DNA from: Allacma fusca
Taxonomy: Eukaryota > Arthropoda > Collembola > Symphypleona > Sminthuridae
Direction: 5' to 3'
DNA length: 64,000 bases
NCBI GenBank assembly: GCA_947179485.1
Contig: OX359245.1
Location: forward strand, 53,431,067-53,495,066
Part shown: in pieces, positions 34,414-45,853 of the stretch
How positions within the stretch are numbered: position 1 is the first letter of the stretch
Layout of the letters: each line of letters begins with the position of its first letter
Position numbers and translations under genes: made by a program
Notes under the pieces: generated by a model
What the model saw: only the letters and a program-made list of their open reading frames with translations
What the model was told of the DNA's origin: nothing
Database searches by the model: none

Positions 34414-35353
34414 CAGGGACGGGAATTCGAATTCGAATCGGAATTCGAATCGGAATTATATTCAAAAAGTTCGGGTATCCGAATCGATATTGGAATCGGA
34501 AAAATAGTCTCAGAGGTATTTGTATTCAAAATCGGATTCGAATAAAAACAAGGGTATTCGAATCGGTATTCGAATATTTTTTATGAATTCCGATTCCAAT
34601 AAAGTATCGATTTCATTCGGTTTTATATTGCCACGTGCGAGAAAAACTTCATAGGAAGCGCTTTTTGAAAGCGAAGTTCCGAACGGTTGGTAAACGAAAA
34701 GTGTATGCATGTTAATGGACAGTGAGTTGAAGCCCGTTTTTGTAAAAATCCCTGCAAACAGGATGAGATAGCTGCATAGTTTCGGTCTTACAGGACTGTT
34801 AACCACTATTAACAATAAGTTAATCAAGTTTCTCACTTCTTAAATCTTGCTCTCAAGTACGATGTGTTATCAAACAAATCGATTTACAAATACTGTTAGA
34901 AGGAACTTATCCGAAAAGTAGTTATAATAAAATGGATTCCACTGAAACCAATTTAAATGTGAAAAAAAAATTACTCCAATTTTTTAGAATTGTTATGGGA
35001 TCACTCCTTGCTTTTCGAGTTACTCAAATTTCAGCTGAGTGTGTGTTTTCTGTGCTCAAGTTTATTAAAAATGATTTGCGTGGTAATTTTGCCTTGAAAA
35101 AACTTAATGTGTTATGTATTGCTTATATTTTTGCGATTAAATTATTCTTTTGAATAAATTCCCATTTTTTGTAAGAATATCCGAAAAGTATTTTAATCGG
35201 AATCCAAATTCAGGAAGTATTCAAATTATTTATTGGAATCCGTATCGGAATTCAAATTTGTAAGTATTTAAAAAAATAATTGAAATTGAAATCGAAATTA
35301 GAAAGTATTCGAATCCACATTTAAATCCGTATTTTTCCGATATCCCGTCCCTG
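34414..35353 (+). mobile_element. non-autonomous hAT element with an exact 8-bp duplication
   Basis: The 940-base element starts CAGGGACGGG and ends CCCGTCCCTG. It is flanked on both sides by GTTACATC (34406-34413 and 35354-35361), a perfect hAT-length target duplication. The subterminal parts are full of GAATTCGAATCGG-type repeats. On the plus strand, 34932-35153 encodes a leftover of the hAT dimerisation domain (ISAECVFSVLKFIKNDLRG). The catalytic part is missing, so movement would need a transposase supplied in trans. Confidence 0.93.
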
Positions 35354-35989
35354 GTTACATCTGAATGCAATTAAGGCTTTGCGTAGGTTACAGCTCCTTA
35401 GGATTTTTTGAGTTTGGTGTTTTTTAATTGAAGGAATAATAATTTGCCGAATTTTAATCGAAAATATTATTTTTTAAGAGTACTTTTGTGAGGAAAGAAA
35501 AGCACGGAAATACATTATTATATTATTATTATGATTGGAAGCTTTGGCTCCGGGTGTTGTTCAAAAAGGAAAAAGTATCTGTATGAGTTTAATGATGAGA
35601 GGAAGTAGAAATGAAGTGCTAAAATGTCTTTCCATGACAATGTAATTATATTTACAAAATAAAATATGGAGTATATTATAGGGAGGAGAATGAGAAGCTT
35701 TAAATTACTGTTTCATTTATTGCTGGATATGTGGTTTTTATTTTGAGTATTAAAAAAAGTGATTAAACCTTCGTACTGGTAGGATTTGTGAAATGGGGTA
35801 CTCTGCGACTGGTGTTAAAATTAAAATAAATTCAAAGGGTTTATGCTTATAACTAACTGTCAGAGTTGAACTTATACGAAGGAGTTTAGACAAATAGACA
35901 TTGTGGGTGGTGTATATACTGGAGTGTTATATAAAATAGAGCATTGAATATTATAATAATGAATTATTTTTGCTCAGTTTGACGTTATT
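35354..35989. other. intergenic / 3' flank of the basic protein gene
   Basis: AT-rich, no gene seen; it holds the 3' UTR of the minus-strand gene that follows. Confidence 0.4.
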
Positions 35990-36331
35990 TCAAGTGGCCT
36001 TCCTCCTCCGACGCTCTCGACTGGCCGTTGGGGCCCTCCTTCTTCGCCGGTCCTGGGAGGAACTCTTCTTCCTACGGCGACGGTTGCAACACCCGCCGGG
36101 TCGACGATTCCGACCAGCAGCGACAGCCGACTTGCTCTTCCTCCTCCGACGATCACGACTTGCTGCTGGTGACTTCCTCCGTCTCTTGGAAGCTGTAAAA
36201 TCATTGTCAGGTCTATAAAGGACCTCTTAACGACATATGATTAGATGAAAAAAATATAAGATCTGGGGCATACCTTCCAAGGCGGCGAGATTAGGCATGT
36301 TTTCAGGATTAACTGCTGAGGTATTGTCCAT
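35990..36331 (-). CDS. small arginine-rich protamine-like protein
   Basis: Two exons, 36274-36331 and 35990-36192, join in phase 1 (GAAG|GTATGC donor, TTTTACAG acceptor) to give 86 residues. After a neutral start (MDNTSAVNPENMPNLAAL) the chain is dominated by Arg/Lys clusters (SKRRRK, RDRRRRKSKS, NRRRRKK, DRRRRR, SRERRRRK) with Ser between them and one Cys pair. This composition is that of sperm nuclear basic proteins or other chromatin-compacting peptides. An SR-type RNA-binding peptide is the alternative. The other frames of the same stretch are longer but make no sense. The GC content is far above the flanks, as expected for Arg codons. A TATATAAA lies upstream at 36915-36922. Confidence 0.7.
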
Positions 36332-37420
36332 TCTGAAGGGAAATGTTGAGCTCGGTCTGGCGTGAGACTGCTTGGATCAAACGTTAGTGGATGAATGATT
36401 TCTTTCATTTAACACGGAATTAATTTAATCTCTGTATAAAATAATAAAAATTATTAGGTGTTCAAACAATAAGAAGTATTATTGTTTGAAAATAAATATT
36501 GTTTGTAAAAAAATTACCTTTTTTTCCTATGAACTCAGTATTATTTTTTCAGTATCTTTGTATTTCATTTACTCATTGCGCATTGTTCAACAAGGGAGCG
36601 TATAACCAACGTAACAATTTCATATTCATTTCGTGATGTTTATTGCTGAACTAACAGCCTGGGCAAAAATGAGAAGCTGGGTTAAAGTGGCAGGTGTCCA
36701 GAAAATAACATTTGTCGTATAGGAACTTATCCATAAATGTGTGTTAACTTAAAAAATTAATTCCAAAAATTTATCATAAGACGACTGCTTACATTGAGTG
36801 ATAACGTTAGGACAACTTTTAGGGTTTTTTCCACAATTTGGGATTTTTTCTTCGAGACGACTTATACTTACGCTTTAGACTTACCAGCAGACAAAATTTC
36901 AATCCGAGCCAGAGTTTATATACCGCGAGGTTCCGTGGATGGTTAGAATTGATTAATATAGTATGTATGGAGCTGGGGCTATGTCATGGGTTTGTTAGAG
37001 ATTGATGCAGTTTAATTTATTCTGCTTCTCTCTTTCGTTCATATCCTCTCCATTAGCCCTCTGCCTCATTTTCATGAGTAAGCGTAAAGTCACCAAGAAA
37101 CTTGTACTCTTCATCACTTGTGCAGTTTGTGGTAATACTTTAAATCAGTTCTGGTTCCCCAGGTGGGTAGGTCACGAAAGTCTAGCGTGGTATACTGTCA
37201 ACGTGGGGTATCTAAACATAAACAATTTATAGAGGGAATGATTCTATGGCGTTATTAAAGTACGGTCTTTTTGTTAGGGCCAGGACAAGAGAGAGAGAGA
37301 GAGAGCGAGAGAACCCGGATACCTATCATTAAGGTCTAGGGCTTGTGCTCCTCCAGGGAGAACCAAATCGTTGGCTTTTTAAAAGGTCCCATCTGAATTT
37401 TGTAATCATTGGGTTTTAAA
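36332..37420. other. upstream region of the basic protein gene; (GA)n patch
   Basis: No further gene is supported. An imperfect (GA)n run lies at 37288-37312. A plus-strand frame at 37002-37232 looks random. Confidence 0.4.
36883..36922 (-). promoter_or_regulatory. candidate TATA promoter and 5' UTR splice donor
   Basis: On the minus strand TATATAAA (36915-36922) is followed after about 30 bases by GCTG|GTAAGT (donor at 36884). An acceptor, TTTCCCTTCAG, ends one base before the ATG at 36331. A short 5' UTR exon spliced to the start codon exon is plausible but would be very short. Confidence 0.35.
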
Positions 37421-37918
37421 TAGTGGTCGGATCGATTCAATTTGATTCGAATTTTTCAATTTGATTCAATTTGAAGCTTGAATTGAATCGAAAATCCGAT
37501 TTTCGATTCAATTTGCCCCAAAGCAATTCAATTCGATTCAATTCACTCAGTGAATCGAATTGAATCGTAAATCGAACGATTCAAGTGGAAAAATACATTT
37601 TCCTTATGTTACTGGTGTGTCGTATACATATTATAAAGGGTATAGTAAAAGCTACTCCAAAATAACAAACGTTGTGGTATGCGTAGTATTTGGATTTTGA
37701 ATATGCGGGAACAAAGTACCCGTGCGCAGCCGAAGCGGTTTTGATGAATTGTTTGAAATTGCAATTCACAAGATATGATTCGATTCAATTCAATACCCAA
37801 ATCGAATCATTCGATTTGGCTTTGCTGCAAATCGAATCGAAATACTACTGAATCAAATTGAATCGAATCGAATCGAATCGAAAATTTCCAATTCTGAATT
37901 GAATTGGTCCGACCACTA
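37421..37918. mobile_element. hAT-type MITE with an exact 8-bp duplication
   Basis: The 498-base element begins TAGTGGTCGGA and ends TCCGACCACTA, flanked by GTTTTAAA on both sides (37413-37420 and 37919-37926). Both ends are packed with ATTCAATTCGATTC-type subterminal motifs in both orientations. No coding capacity. Confidence 0.93.
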
Positions 37919-37926
37919 GTTTTAAA

Positions 37927-39002
37927 TGGGATATGCTGTGAAAATGGTACTGTTTAACATTTGGTCAACGAAATTATTTTGAGTAGAACTGATTCCTCAC
38001 CAAATACTTGCATACAAACAGATACAGGAAATACGGGGGCTTAAATAAGAAAATCATATTGTGAATATTTATTCTTATTCCTTATATAATTTTATTTTAA
38101 CGTCACAACGGATACTAACAAGACTGTCATTGTTTTTAAAAGTACTGACATTTTATATTACAACAGTTCACAAAGTACATTAGTTACAATTACGTATGCA
38201 TATATTTATCTAGCATGGTACAAAATAAGCACCTACAGCTCATTTCAGTGACTATACTGTTTAAAAAAACAAGCTTTCCAAAAACTGATTCGATTCTAAT
38301 ATACTTACATACTTATATTTTATTGAGGATATCTGCCGCTAAGGATCAAGTATACATGCGAGCATCTGCAAATACTACCTAAAAAAATTAAAATCTGCAA
38401 AATTGTAAGGGCAACGCATGCAAATCCACTTATTACAATAATACTCATTGTTATTTTAGCTTGCTGACGCTGACTGCTAATTTTCTGATTGTAGTCTAAA
38501 ATTATACACCAAAAATTCTGCTACTTTATATCCTTCAGGGATTAAATTCATAGTGACATTACCATATATTATACATATTACCACGTATCAATTGCCTAAA
38601 CAATCTTAGTGATATAACACCGAGATCTACGCATAAGCTGACATGATAACATGTGTATACAATCAAGTTTCCGTACTTTACGCTTATACATATTGCAATT
38701 TAATACCTACGTATTTGTTTAAAAAAAGAAATGCGATTAAGTTTTTATAGCTTGTTAAATCGAGCTAAAAATCGGCTAGAAATTATTTCCAACCTTTTGT
38801 GTTATGTAATATAAAAAAAGATTGACAAAATTTATAAAGTATTACAGCTGGGAAGAGAACAACTGAAAAAATAAAAACCAGGCAGGGAATACGGAATACT
38901 TATTATGATGTGAACACTGCTGTGACAAGTTAATGATAATAATTATTAAATAACTGCGAATTATTTAATTTTAATGCTGGTAGTAAAACTTAAAACATGG
39001 AA
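37927..39002. other. intergenic / 3' flank of the second zinc-finger gene
   Basis: AT-rich; no gene seen. Confidence 0.4.
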
Positions 39003-41813
39003 TTAATTTCTTCTTCTCTTGGACCTTTTCTTAACAGCACTGGAAGCTTTCCGTTTAGTATTTTGCCGCGGAATCTGTTTAACATAATATAAAGACAAAT
39101 TTAGAATTACAAATGAAATACAAATCTCCAGCATTACGCCAAAGTTACTTGTCGATTTCATTAGGTTTTTACAGTTTTAAGTTTACAGTTACAGGTCAAT
39201 CTTATTATTCCAGTTCACATCCGTGTTTGAGAAACCTATACTTGATCTTACTTAAGTTAAAGGAGACTATAAAACCAAATACGTCAGACTATGTTGCGAA
39301 ACAAGAATTCATTGAGTCATACATTGCTACCACAGATAAATCTGGTTGATAATTTGCCTGGCCATTCTGGGAAAATTCGCAAGGTAATTCCATAGTTAGA
39401 AATTGCATAAAAAAGTGCATTTATATTTTTCAAAAAGCCGGAACAAACACGAAGGAGTTCATTACATTATTTTCTACGAAAAAAACCCACAATTTAAAAA
39501 AATGTTTTTCCAGGAAAAAATTAAGACATACTAAATAGCTCTGACCGTTTGTTTCTGCTTTCTTAAAAACAAAAAAAAATAAGCTCTTCACTAATATGTA
39601 ATTAATTACTAATACACTAAACCAATACTCATTTCAATATTAAGGAAATTACCTGAACTGATCTGGGTCTTGAGTCCGTGCAAGGTAAATGACCAGAGTA
39701 CTCCTTGGAAGTGAGAAAGGTGCTACGACAGTCCCCACATAATTTATACTCCTCCAACTTGACTACCACTTTCACATCTTTTGTCAGGACGCCTTGAGAT
39801 GATATCATCTTCTTGATCTTAGTATCATTCTCCCTCTTAATTTTAATTTTCCGATCGGTAGACTTGACGGGAGGAGTTTTGCTCTTCGTCGAAGCTTTAG
39901 TCTTGATAGGTTTCTTGGATTTCCTTCTCCTCCTACTTACGACCACCCGATTGCTCACGGGTGCTAAAGTACTTCGAGTCTTCTTCTGTCGCTTTTCTTT
40001 TGTCAAGCTCTTCGGATGAGTCTCGTCCTCTAATAAGCTACTACTAGCCTGAGATGGGCCGGGTAGCTCTAATTCAGGGAACTTCATATCCGAGTTTTCC
40101 TTTCCAAGTTCAGTCGAGTCATTATTACTACTATTCTGAAGCTGTAGCTGGACTTGAATTACCCATTCTTCAACTCTGTGGATCACAAACATTAAAAACC
40201 ACATTAATAACTGCTTAGTTCATCCTACAGAAATCCAATATACATCACCTTTACATCACACATCAGCCATTAACGTTTAACATGTCTAATTAACTAACAA
40301 AATATTTAAATACAGATTCCCCCAAAAACGCTTCCCGAAAAACGTTTACATATTTTTTATATTAGCGTTACAATACGTAAATAAAAATATTAACCAAAAC
40401 AAATCTATGTAAGAATGTGCTTCTAAAACAGAGCACGCTGACTTCACTATGTACTTCCCTCAACCTCAACACAGTTCCCACGGTCAGGGCGGTGAGAACA
40501 GGTTTACATTTCTTAATTCCAAGGAAACATTGGCAAAAGTACTTTACACATTGTTAGGTATAATTTCGTACTGCTAATTCCAAAACCTTTATCAAGAATC
40601 AACTCTTCCAGTTTACGTGGAAGCTCCTTCACTTGAAACACAATGAATCATCCTACATATTCTCAAACCTTCAAATAAAACTCAATCCAAATTACAGAAT
40701 AACCCTCTTTTTCCAGCAAGAATCCTTGATTTTATCTCAATATTCCCATAGTCACAGTGTTTCCCGTCTAACGTATATCTATATGTAATACTACTTCCTG
40801 GAACTATTCAAGCAGAAAAAAATTACACACAACCTACATAAGATGCAACGGATGTTACAATTTCATCCCCCCAACCTTATCATTTAAATCAGTAAAACTT
40901 TAGCATGTAACTCAAAGTCTGTTTGTTTCTGTTGCAAAGAGATGTTTCTGAGGAAATTTATGGGCAATTCGATACAAAATATATTTCCCACCCATCTCAT
41001 CTTTTAAAACGAGCAGAACCTGAATATCTATTAAGGGTCCGATTTCTGTAAGAAACCGGGGATCTGGGATCCCAGGGAAATATTTCTCCATGGAGTACAT
41101 TTAAAATGTCCGAGATTTTTAAGAATTCTCAAGTTTGCTTTTAAACAAATCCGGGATTTCGAAATTCAAATTCAAAAAATTTCTTTCATTTGCTCAAATA
41201 AATCCGAGATTTTAAAAAAATCAAGCCTTTTTGCCTTTGAGAATATTAAGGATTTTTAGGGATTTATTTTTTAGAACTTGAACAAATCCGGGATTTTGAA
41301 GCACAAATTCAAAGAATTTCTTTCACTTGCTCAAATAAATCCGAGATTTTAAAAAAATGAAGCCTTTTTGCTTTTGAGAATATTATTTTTTTTTAAACTT
41401 GGGCAAATCCGGGAATTTTTAAAATTCCTATAAATCCCTTCCAAAAATTAGAGTCCCATAGATCCAAAATCCTGAATACCGGAATCCCTGATCCAGGATA
41501 TACTCAAATAGGACCCCTCTGTCTACTAACTAAACCTTCACCACCTGCTTTAAAAAATTAAACCCATTAAATTAAAATCCATCCTCAATCATTTCCATCA
41601 TCCCTTCTACAATTATTGACAATTCTATAAAAAATAATTTAAAAAACAATCTCACCTCTTCCTCTTCAAATCCTCCTGAGCATTGTTGTAATCCTCAATG
41701 TAATGGATCCTCTTATGTTGATAGAGCTGGATCTTGGAATGAAATGCTCGTTTGCACTGACTGCATAGGAACCAGTCCTGTGGTCCGTAGATGTCCGAAA
41801 CGTCCACGTCCAT
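39003..41813 (-). CDS. small zinc-finger protein with a basic tail
   Basis: Exons 41656-41813, 39653-40175 and 39003-39074 join in phases 2 and 0 (AGAG|GTGAG, TTCAG|GTAATT; acceptors GATCCACAG and TTAAACAG), giving 250 residues. The first exon carries a classic C2H2 finger (CSQCKRAFHSKIQLYQHKRIH). The second has a long Lys/Arg-rich region (SRRRRKSKKPIKTKASTKSK) and a C2HC unit, CGDCRSTFLTSKEYSGHLPC. The third, 72 bases, adds a strongly basic end (KKRSKRRRN). Nuclear location and nucleic-acid binding are likely; the target is unknown. It may be a distant relative of the neighbouring zinc-finger gene, since both place a finger in a short first exon. Confidence 0.8.
41140..41410. repeat. two-copy tandem repeat in the zinc-finger gene intron
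   Basis: A unit of about 140 bases containing AAATCCGGGATTT, CAAATAAATCCGAGATTTT and AAGCCTTTTTGC occurs twice, near 41146-41285 and 41286-41400, with partial copies following. It lies wholly inside the first intron (40176-41655). Confidence 0.75.
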
Positions 41814-42516
41814 GCCAAAGTTTTTTGGAATTTTAAAAATCGCAATTTTAAAAGCAGCACCTTCCCTTTACTTTATAATGTAATCTCAAATCTAAATCCC
41901 AGGTCCAACGTGTATTCAAATACTTCACAAATTCACAACCCTCTGGTTAATACCTCAATTTCAGTGAATAATAATTCTTGTGTGGATTATTTTAAATTAT
42001 TATTATTCCATGCAATACAATAGTAATAATTATTCTGAACATTCCTGAAATTAACCCCTTGTCTCCAGAGCTGTATTTTTTCACATTTATTTTTATAGAG
42101 TAATAATTATGTATGTATAACTATTTTTCCCTGTATTCAAAAGTTTACACTCTCAAGGACTAGGACTCGTGAGAACAATATGATGATTGGTTTAAAATAA
42201 TTATGATTTTTAACTTTGAATATTATTCAAATTGATTAATTAATTATTATATGTGATGTTTATTTATAATTATCCCAGAGGAATTTTAGGAATGGATTAA
42301 TTAATTCTTGTCAGAATCTGAAGAAGAATTTGACGATGAGGAAAGGATTTTTTAAAACTTTGCTCTCCCTCCTAAACGCCCTCCTATTGGCTTGCGACTA
42401 GCAATTACCCCAAAGGCTAATGGGACTATGTTTGTGGGAAGTATGTACGTCCCATTGGTAAGGCCTATAGCTTTTGAAGCTCGTAGCACTTAATTTCCTC
42501 ACACAGAATTCACACG
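41814..42516. other. spacer upstream of the zinc-finger gene
   Basis: AT-rich; it presumably includes the promoter. No gene seen. Confidence 0.4.
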
Positions 42517-44644
42517 CACTGCTGCCCGCCAGTCTACCTAGTCAAGTCTAGTCTATTCTTTAAAGTTTACAGCCTCAACTAGTCAAGTCTAGTCAAGTCA
42601 GCTGTATGTTTAAGCATAAATAGTCTAGTCTAGTCCTAGTCTTGAATCTGCAGCTGGTTCCCTAGTCAAGTCTAGTCTATTCCCCTAGTCACAGTGTATT
42701 TTTTATAAAAGTTCCTTCATTTTTATTAGCAACATATAAAAACTATTGTTTAAAAAAAATTGTCCAGTGAAATATAACGTCTCGTTGAGCTTTAAAATTT
42801 CAGATTTTAGCGTGTACATGTAAAAAAAACTAGCTCATGTTTATTTTAACCCAATAACTCACAAATGATAAACAACACATGTAGTTTACAATGTCAGTAC
42901 AAAAATTGTGTTCAGCAAGATTTTCGCCGAGCAAACTATCCTTCCTGGTAGAGGCCTGTATATATGTATACCTGGTATGATTTTGGTAGGTATAGGAAAA
43001 CTACAATGTACTAGGCACTTGCTGAAACGTAAATACAGTTGGTATCAATTTTTACCAAACTAGTGCTGACAATGAGGATTCACCTAAAGTGAACCAAGTA
43101 TATTTTCACCCCACCGACAACACAGTTGGTAGTAATTGAAGGAAAAAAGGTGCTAACAATGAGAAAACATATAAGTACCACCAAGTATTTTAATTCCACC
43201 AAGAACATAGTTGGTATTACTTGAAGAAAAACTAGTGCTGACTATGAGAAATCAGAAACCAGGGCTACGATACATATCCACAAAATGTTCTTGTATCAAA
43301 TGTTATCAATTTCCTTTGTATGCTCACCAACACAAGTGACAACTGTTGTGGGACGTCGTGTGATGACCCCCGTCACTCCTTTTCAGTCGAACTGACCTAG
43401 CCTGAACGTTCGAAGCGATGGACAGGGATCGGATTTTTGTGGAAAGACGGGAAGATTCTTCCCAGGGAAAAAATATTTCTGGCAGAAAAAATCTCATAGG
43501 GAAGGGATTCTTTTTCGCGAACAGGGGTTTTTAAATTTCATTAATAAAATTCAGCAGGGAAATTCTGAAATGATCGTTCAGTGAGATTTAGAAAAATCTG
43601 ATCTCTGGCGATGGGTTGTTTCCAATTCCCCAAATTCTGATTCACTACCCAAGTTTTAGTTCAATTGTTACCAAGTTTGGTTCTGGTGATATCCAAATAT
43701 ACTTTGTGAAACCTGCGCGATTGTTTGTTGTCAGCACCAGTTTCTCAAAAATTAGTACCAAGTTGGTTTCTGATGGAGGAAAAACATACTTGGTGGAACC
43801 CGCGTGGTTCCTTGTTGTTAGCACCTGTTTCAGAAAATTACTACCACCTACGTTGCAGGTACATTTGAAACATACTATGTACAACTTACATGATTGTCAC
43901 CACCAGTTTTTCTGCAATTAACACCAATTACATGGCTGGCACTTCTTTCATTCGTCCAAAACCCCACTCCAAACCAAAGAACCAGTCTTTATAACGTGCC
44001 CTTTAACGTTGTCATTTTGCGGTTGAGTTAATAACTGGTACAATGGATTTATAACATGGTACAGCCTACAATGAATTCCACAACTTGGACCATGTGTTTT
44101 CCTGGTGTGTCCCAGTGGAAATTCTATATAATATACCCGAGAAAATCCCACGTTAAATTCCTATATACCAGGTACGAAAGCTTAAAATTAACAATAGTCA
44201 GTCAATAAAGTAGTTAGTTTTTGCAACTTTGTTAAAGAATAAATTGTAACTAAAAACTAGATTTTTCCTAAACACATGACTCAGGGAACAATATCCTGTT
44301 TTGACCCTTCAAAACGTTATCTTATACTTAAGCACACTTAACGTCCCTGACGATGAACGTTTCGTGTACACTGGAATTTCATGCTGGCTTTCTAGTTTTG
44401 ATTTTCAGTAAATGACGGAGCCTCAAGTAACTGTGACTTGACTAGCTTTTCCATGAAGTCATGCAAGTCAAGTCTAGTCAAGTCCTATGTTTTTGGAAGT
44501 TGCCCTAGTCTATTCTAGTCAAGTCTCAGAATATTAACACCAGGCGTAGTCTAGTCAAGTCTATTCTTTTACTTGTATTTTGGTTCCTAGTCTAGTCAAG
44601 TCTAGATTTTCCTAGTCAAGTCTGACTAGACTAGGGCAGCAGTG
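42517..44644. mobile_element. 2.1-kb non-autonomous hAT element with structured interior
   Basis: Ends CACTGCTGCCC and GGGCAGCAGTG are flanked by TTCACACG on both sides (42509-42516 and 44645-44652). Both subterminal regions hold a dozen or so CTAGTCAAGTCTAGTC motifs, likely transposase-binding sites. Inside, three copies of a unit of about 85 bases (GTGCTGACAATGAG, CCAAGTATATTTTCACC, GTTGGTA) lie at about 43,060-43,260, and three copies in the opposite orientation at about 43,650-43,920. No transposase is seen. A minus-strand frame at 43645-43884 only translates the repeat. Confidence 0.9.
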
Positions 44645-44652
44645 TTCACACG

Positions 44653-45180
44653 GAATAATGCCTCCATCAAAAGGTTTAAAGCTTGGCGCTAAATCTGGAC
44701 GGGACTATTTGAATTCATTCCGAGGGGAATTTGTCTATCTGCTCGGTAGTCGGAATTAATTAAAGTAAAAAAATCTGAGAGGAGCTCCGAGAGAGGAGTG
44801 ACGTGAGGACTTGGAGGGAGTTCAAGGGCGACTGAGGCGGGTTTCAGGCGGAGCAGCGCCCCTTTAATAATTAAGGAACGGTCCCGTTATAGGGAGCTAG
44901 CGTGTAGGGAGCTTGGCATTGGCTCCTAGGACGGTTAGGGCATTAGCGTAACTTAGGCTTAACCCTTGGCGCTCTTTGAACACTAAACGGTGACTGTAAA
45001 AAGGGTTCTAGGATTGTATAGAAGCGTTTTGAGATTTTTTGGATAATAAAAAAAAATATTTGGAAATAAAATAAAATTTTGACATAACTGGTGGGTTTAT
45101 AAGGGGAGGGATGAGGTATGGTGTAAAGTTTAAATTAGCTCAGTCCCGCCATAGATTTCAAACAACTGATTTTAAAGGGT
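44653..45180. other. spacer between the hAT element and the minisatellite
   Basis: Somewhat GC-richer at 44.65-44.95 kb; no ORF or recognised signal. Confidence 0.4.
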
Positions 45181-45600
45181 TGTTTTTGTTAGGGAATAAA
45201 ATTTTGCAAGGGAATACAATTTTGCAATTTGCAAGGGGATAAAATATTGTATTTTGCAAGGGAAAAAAATTTGTATTTTGCAATGGAATAAAATATTGTA
45301 TTTTGCAAGGGAATAGAATATTGTATTTTGCAAGGGAATAGAATATTGTATTTTGCAAGGGAAAAGAATATTGTATTTTGCAAGGGAATAGAATATTGTA
45401 TTTTGCAAGTGAATAACATTTTGTATTTTGCATTTTGCAAAGGGATAACATTTCGTATTTTGCAAATATTAAAATTCTGCATTTTGCAAGGAATATAATT
45501 CTACGTTTTGCAAGGATTAAAATTCTGCATTTAGCAAGGATTAAAATTCTGCATTTAGCAAGGATTAAAATTCTGCATTTAGCAAGGATTAAAAGTTTGC
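45181..45600. repeat. minisatellite upstream of Roquin
   Basis: Tandem units of about 25-28 bases with the core GTATTTTGCAAGGGAATAGA fill 45,200-45,460. A related unit of 24 bases, AAGGATTAAAATTCTGCATTTAGC, is repeated from about 45,490 to 45,600. Long minus-strand frames here are only translations of the repeat. Confidence 0.9.
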
Positions 45601-45853
45601 AATCTCTTGTAACGAGGTTTGTAATACAACCCAATGAGTTAAAATATAATTACTGATTTGATATAAAAGAATTTTTTCGATTGGGGCAAAAATATTTTTG
45701 CATATTCCTATATCTCTGTATTGCACAATGCAAATTTTTAGGGATAGAGTAGCATGAACTTGTGAGAGTTGTGAATTTTAGGGGTACTGCGATAAATGAT
45801 AAAGGGGTTGGAAATAGAAGGGTTTAGGTTTTTTTGTACAAATTGTTAGCAGA

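Noticed and set aside
35970..36218. 82-codon plus-strand and 76-codon minus-strand frames
   Set aside because: Both are shadow frames of the arginine-rich exon 35990-36192.
43616..43921. ORFs on both strands with a 30-residue peptide repeat
   Set aside because: They translate the inverted repeat array of the hAT element and have no transposase motif.
45158..45656. Several long minus-strand frames of up to 158 codons with repeated CKIQY peptides
   Set aside because: They are translations of a minisatellite whose unit lacks stops; no other coding sign.
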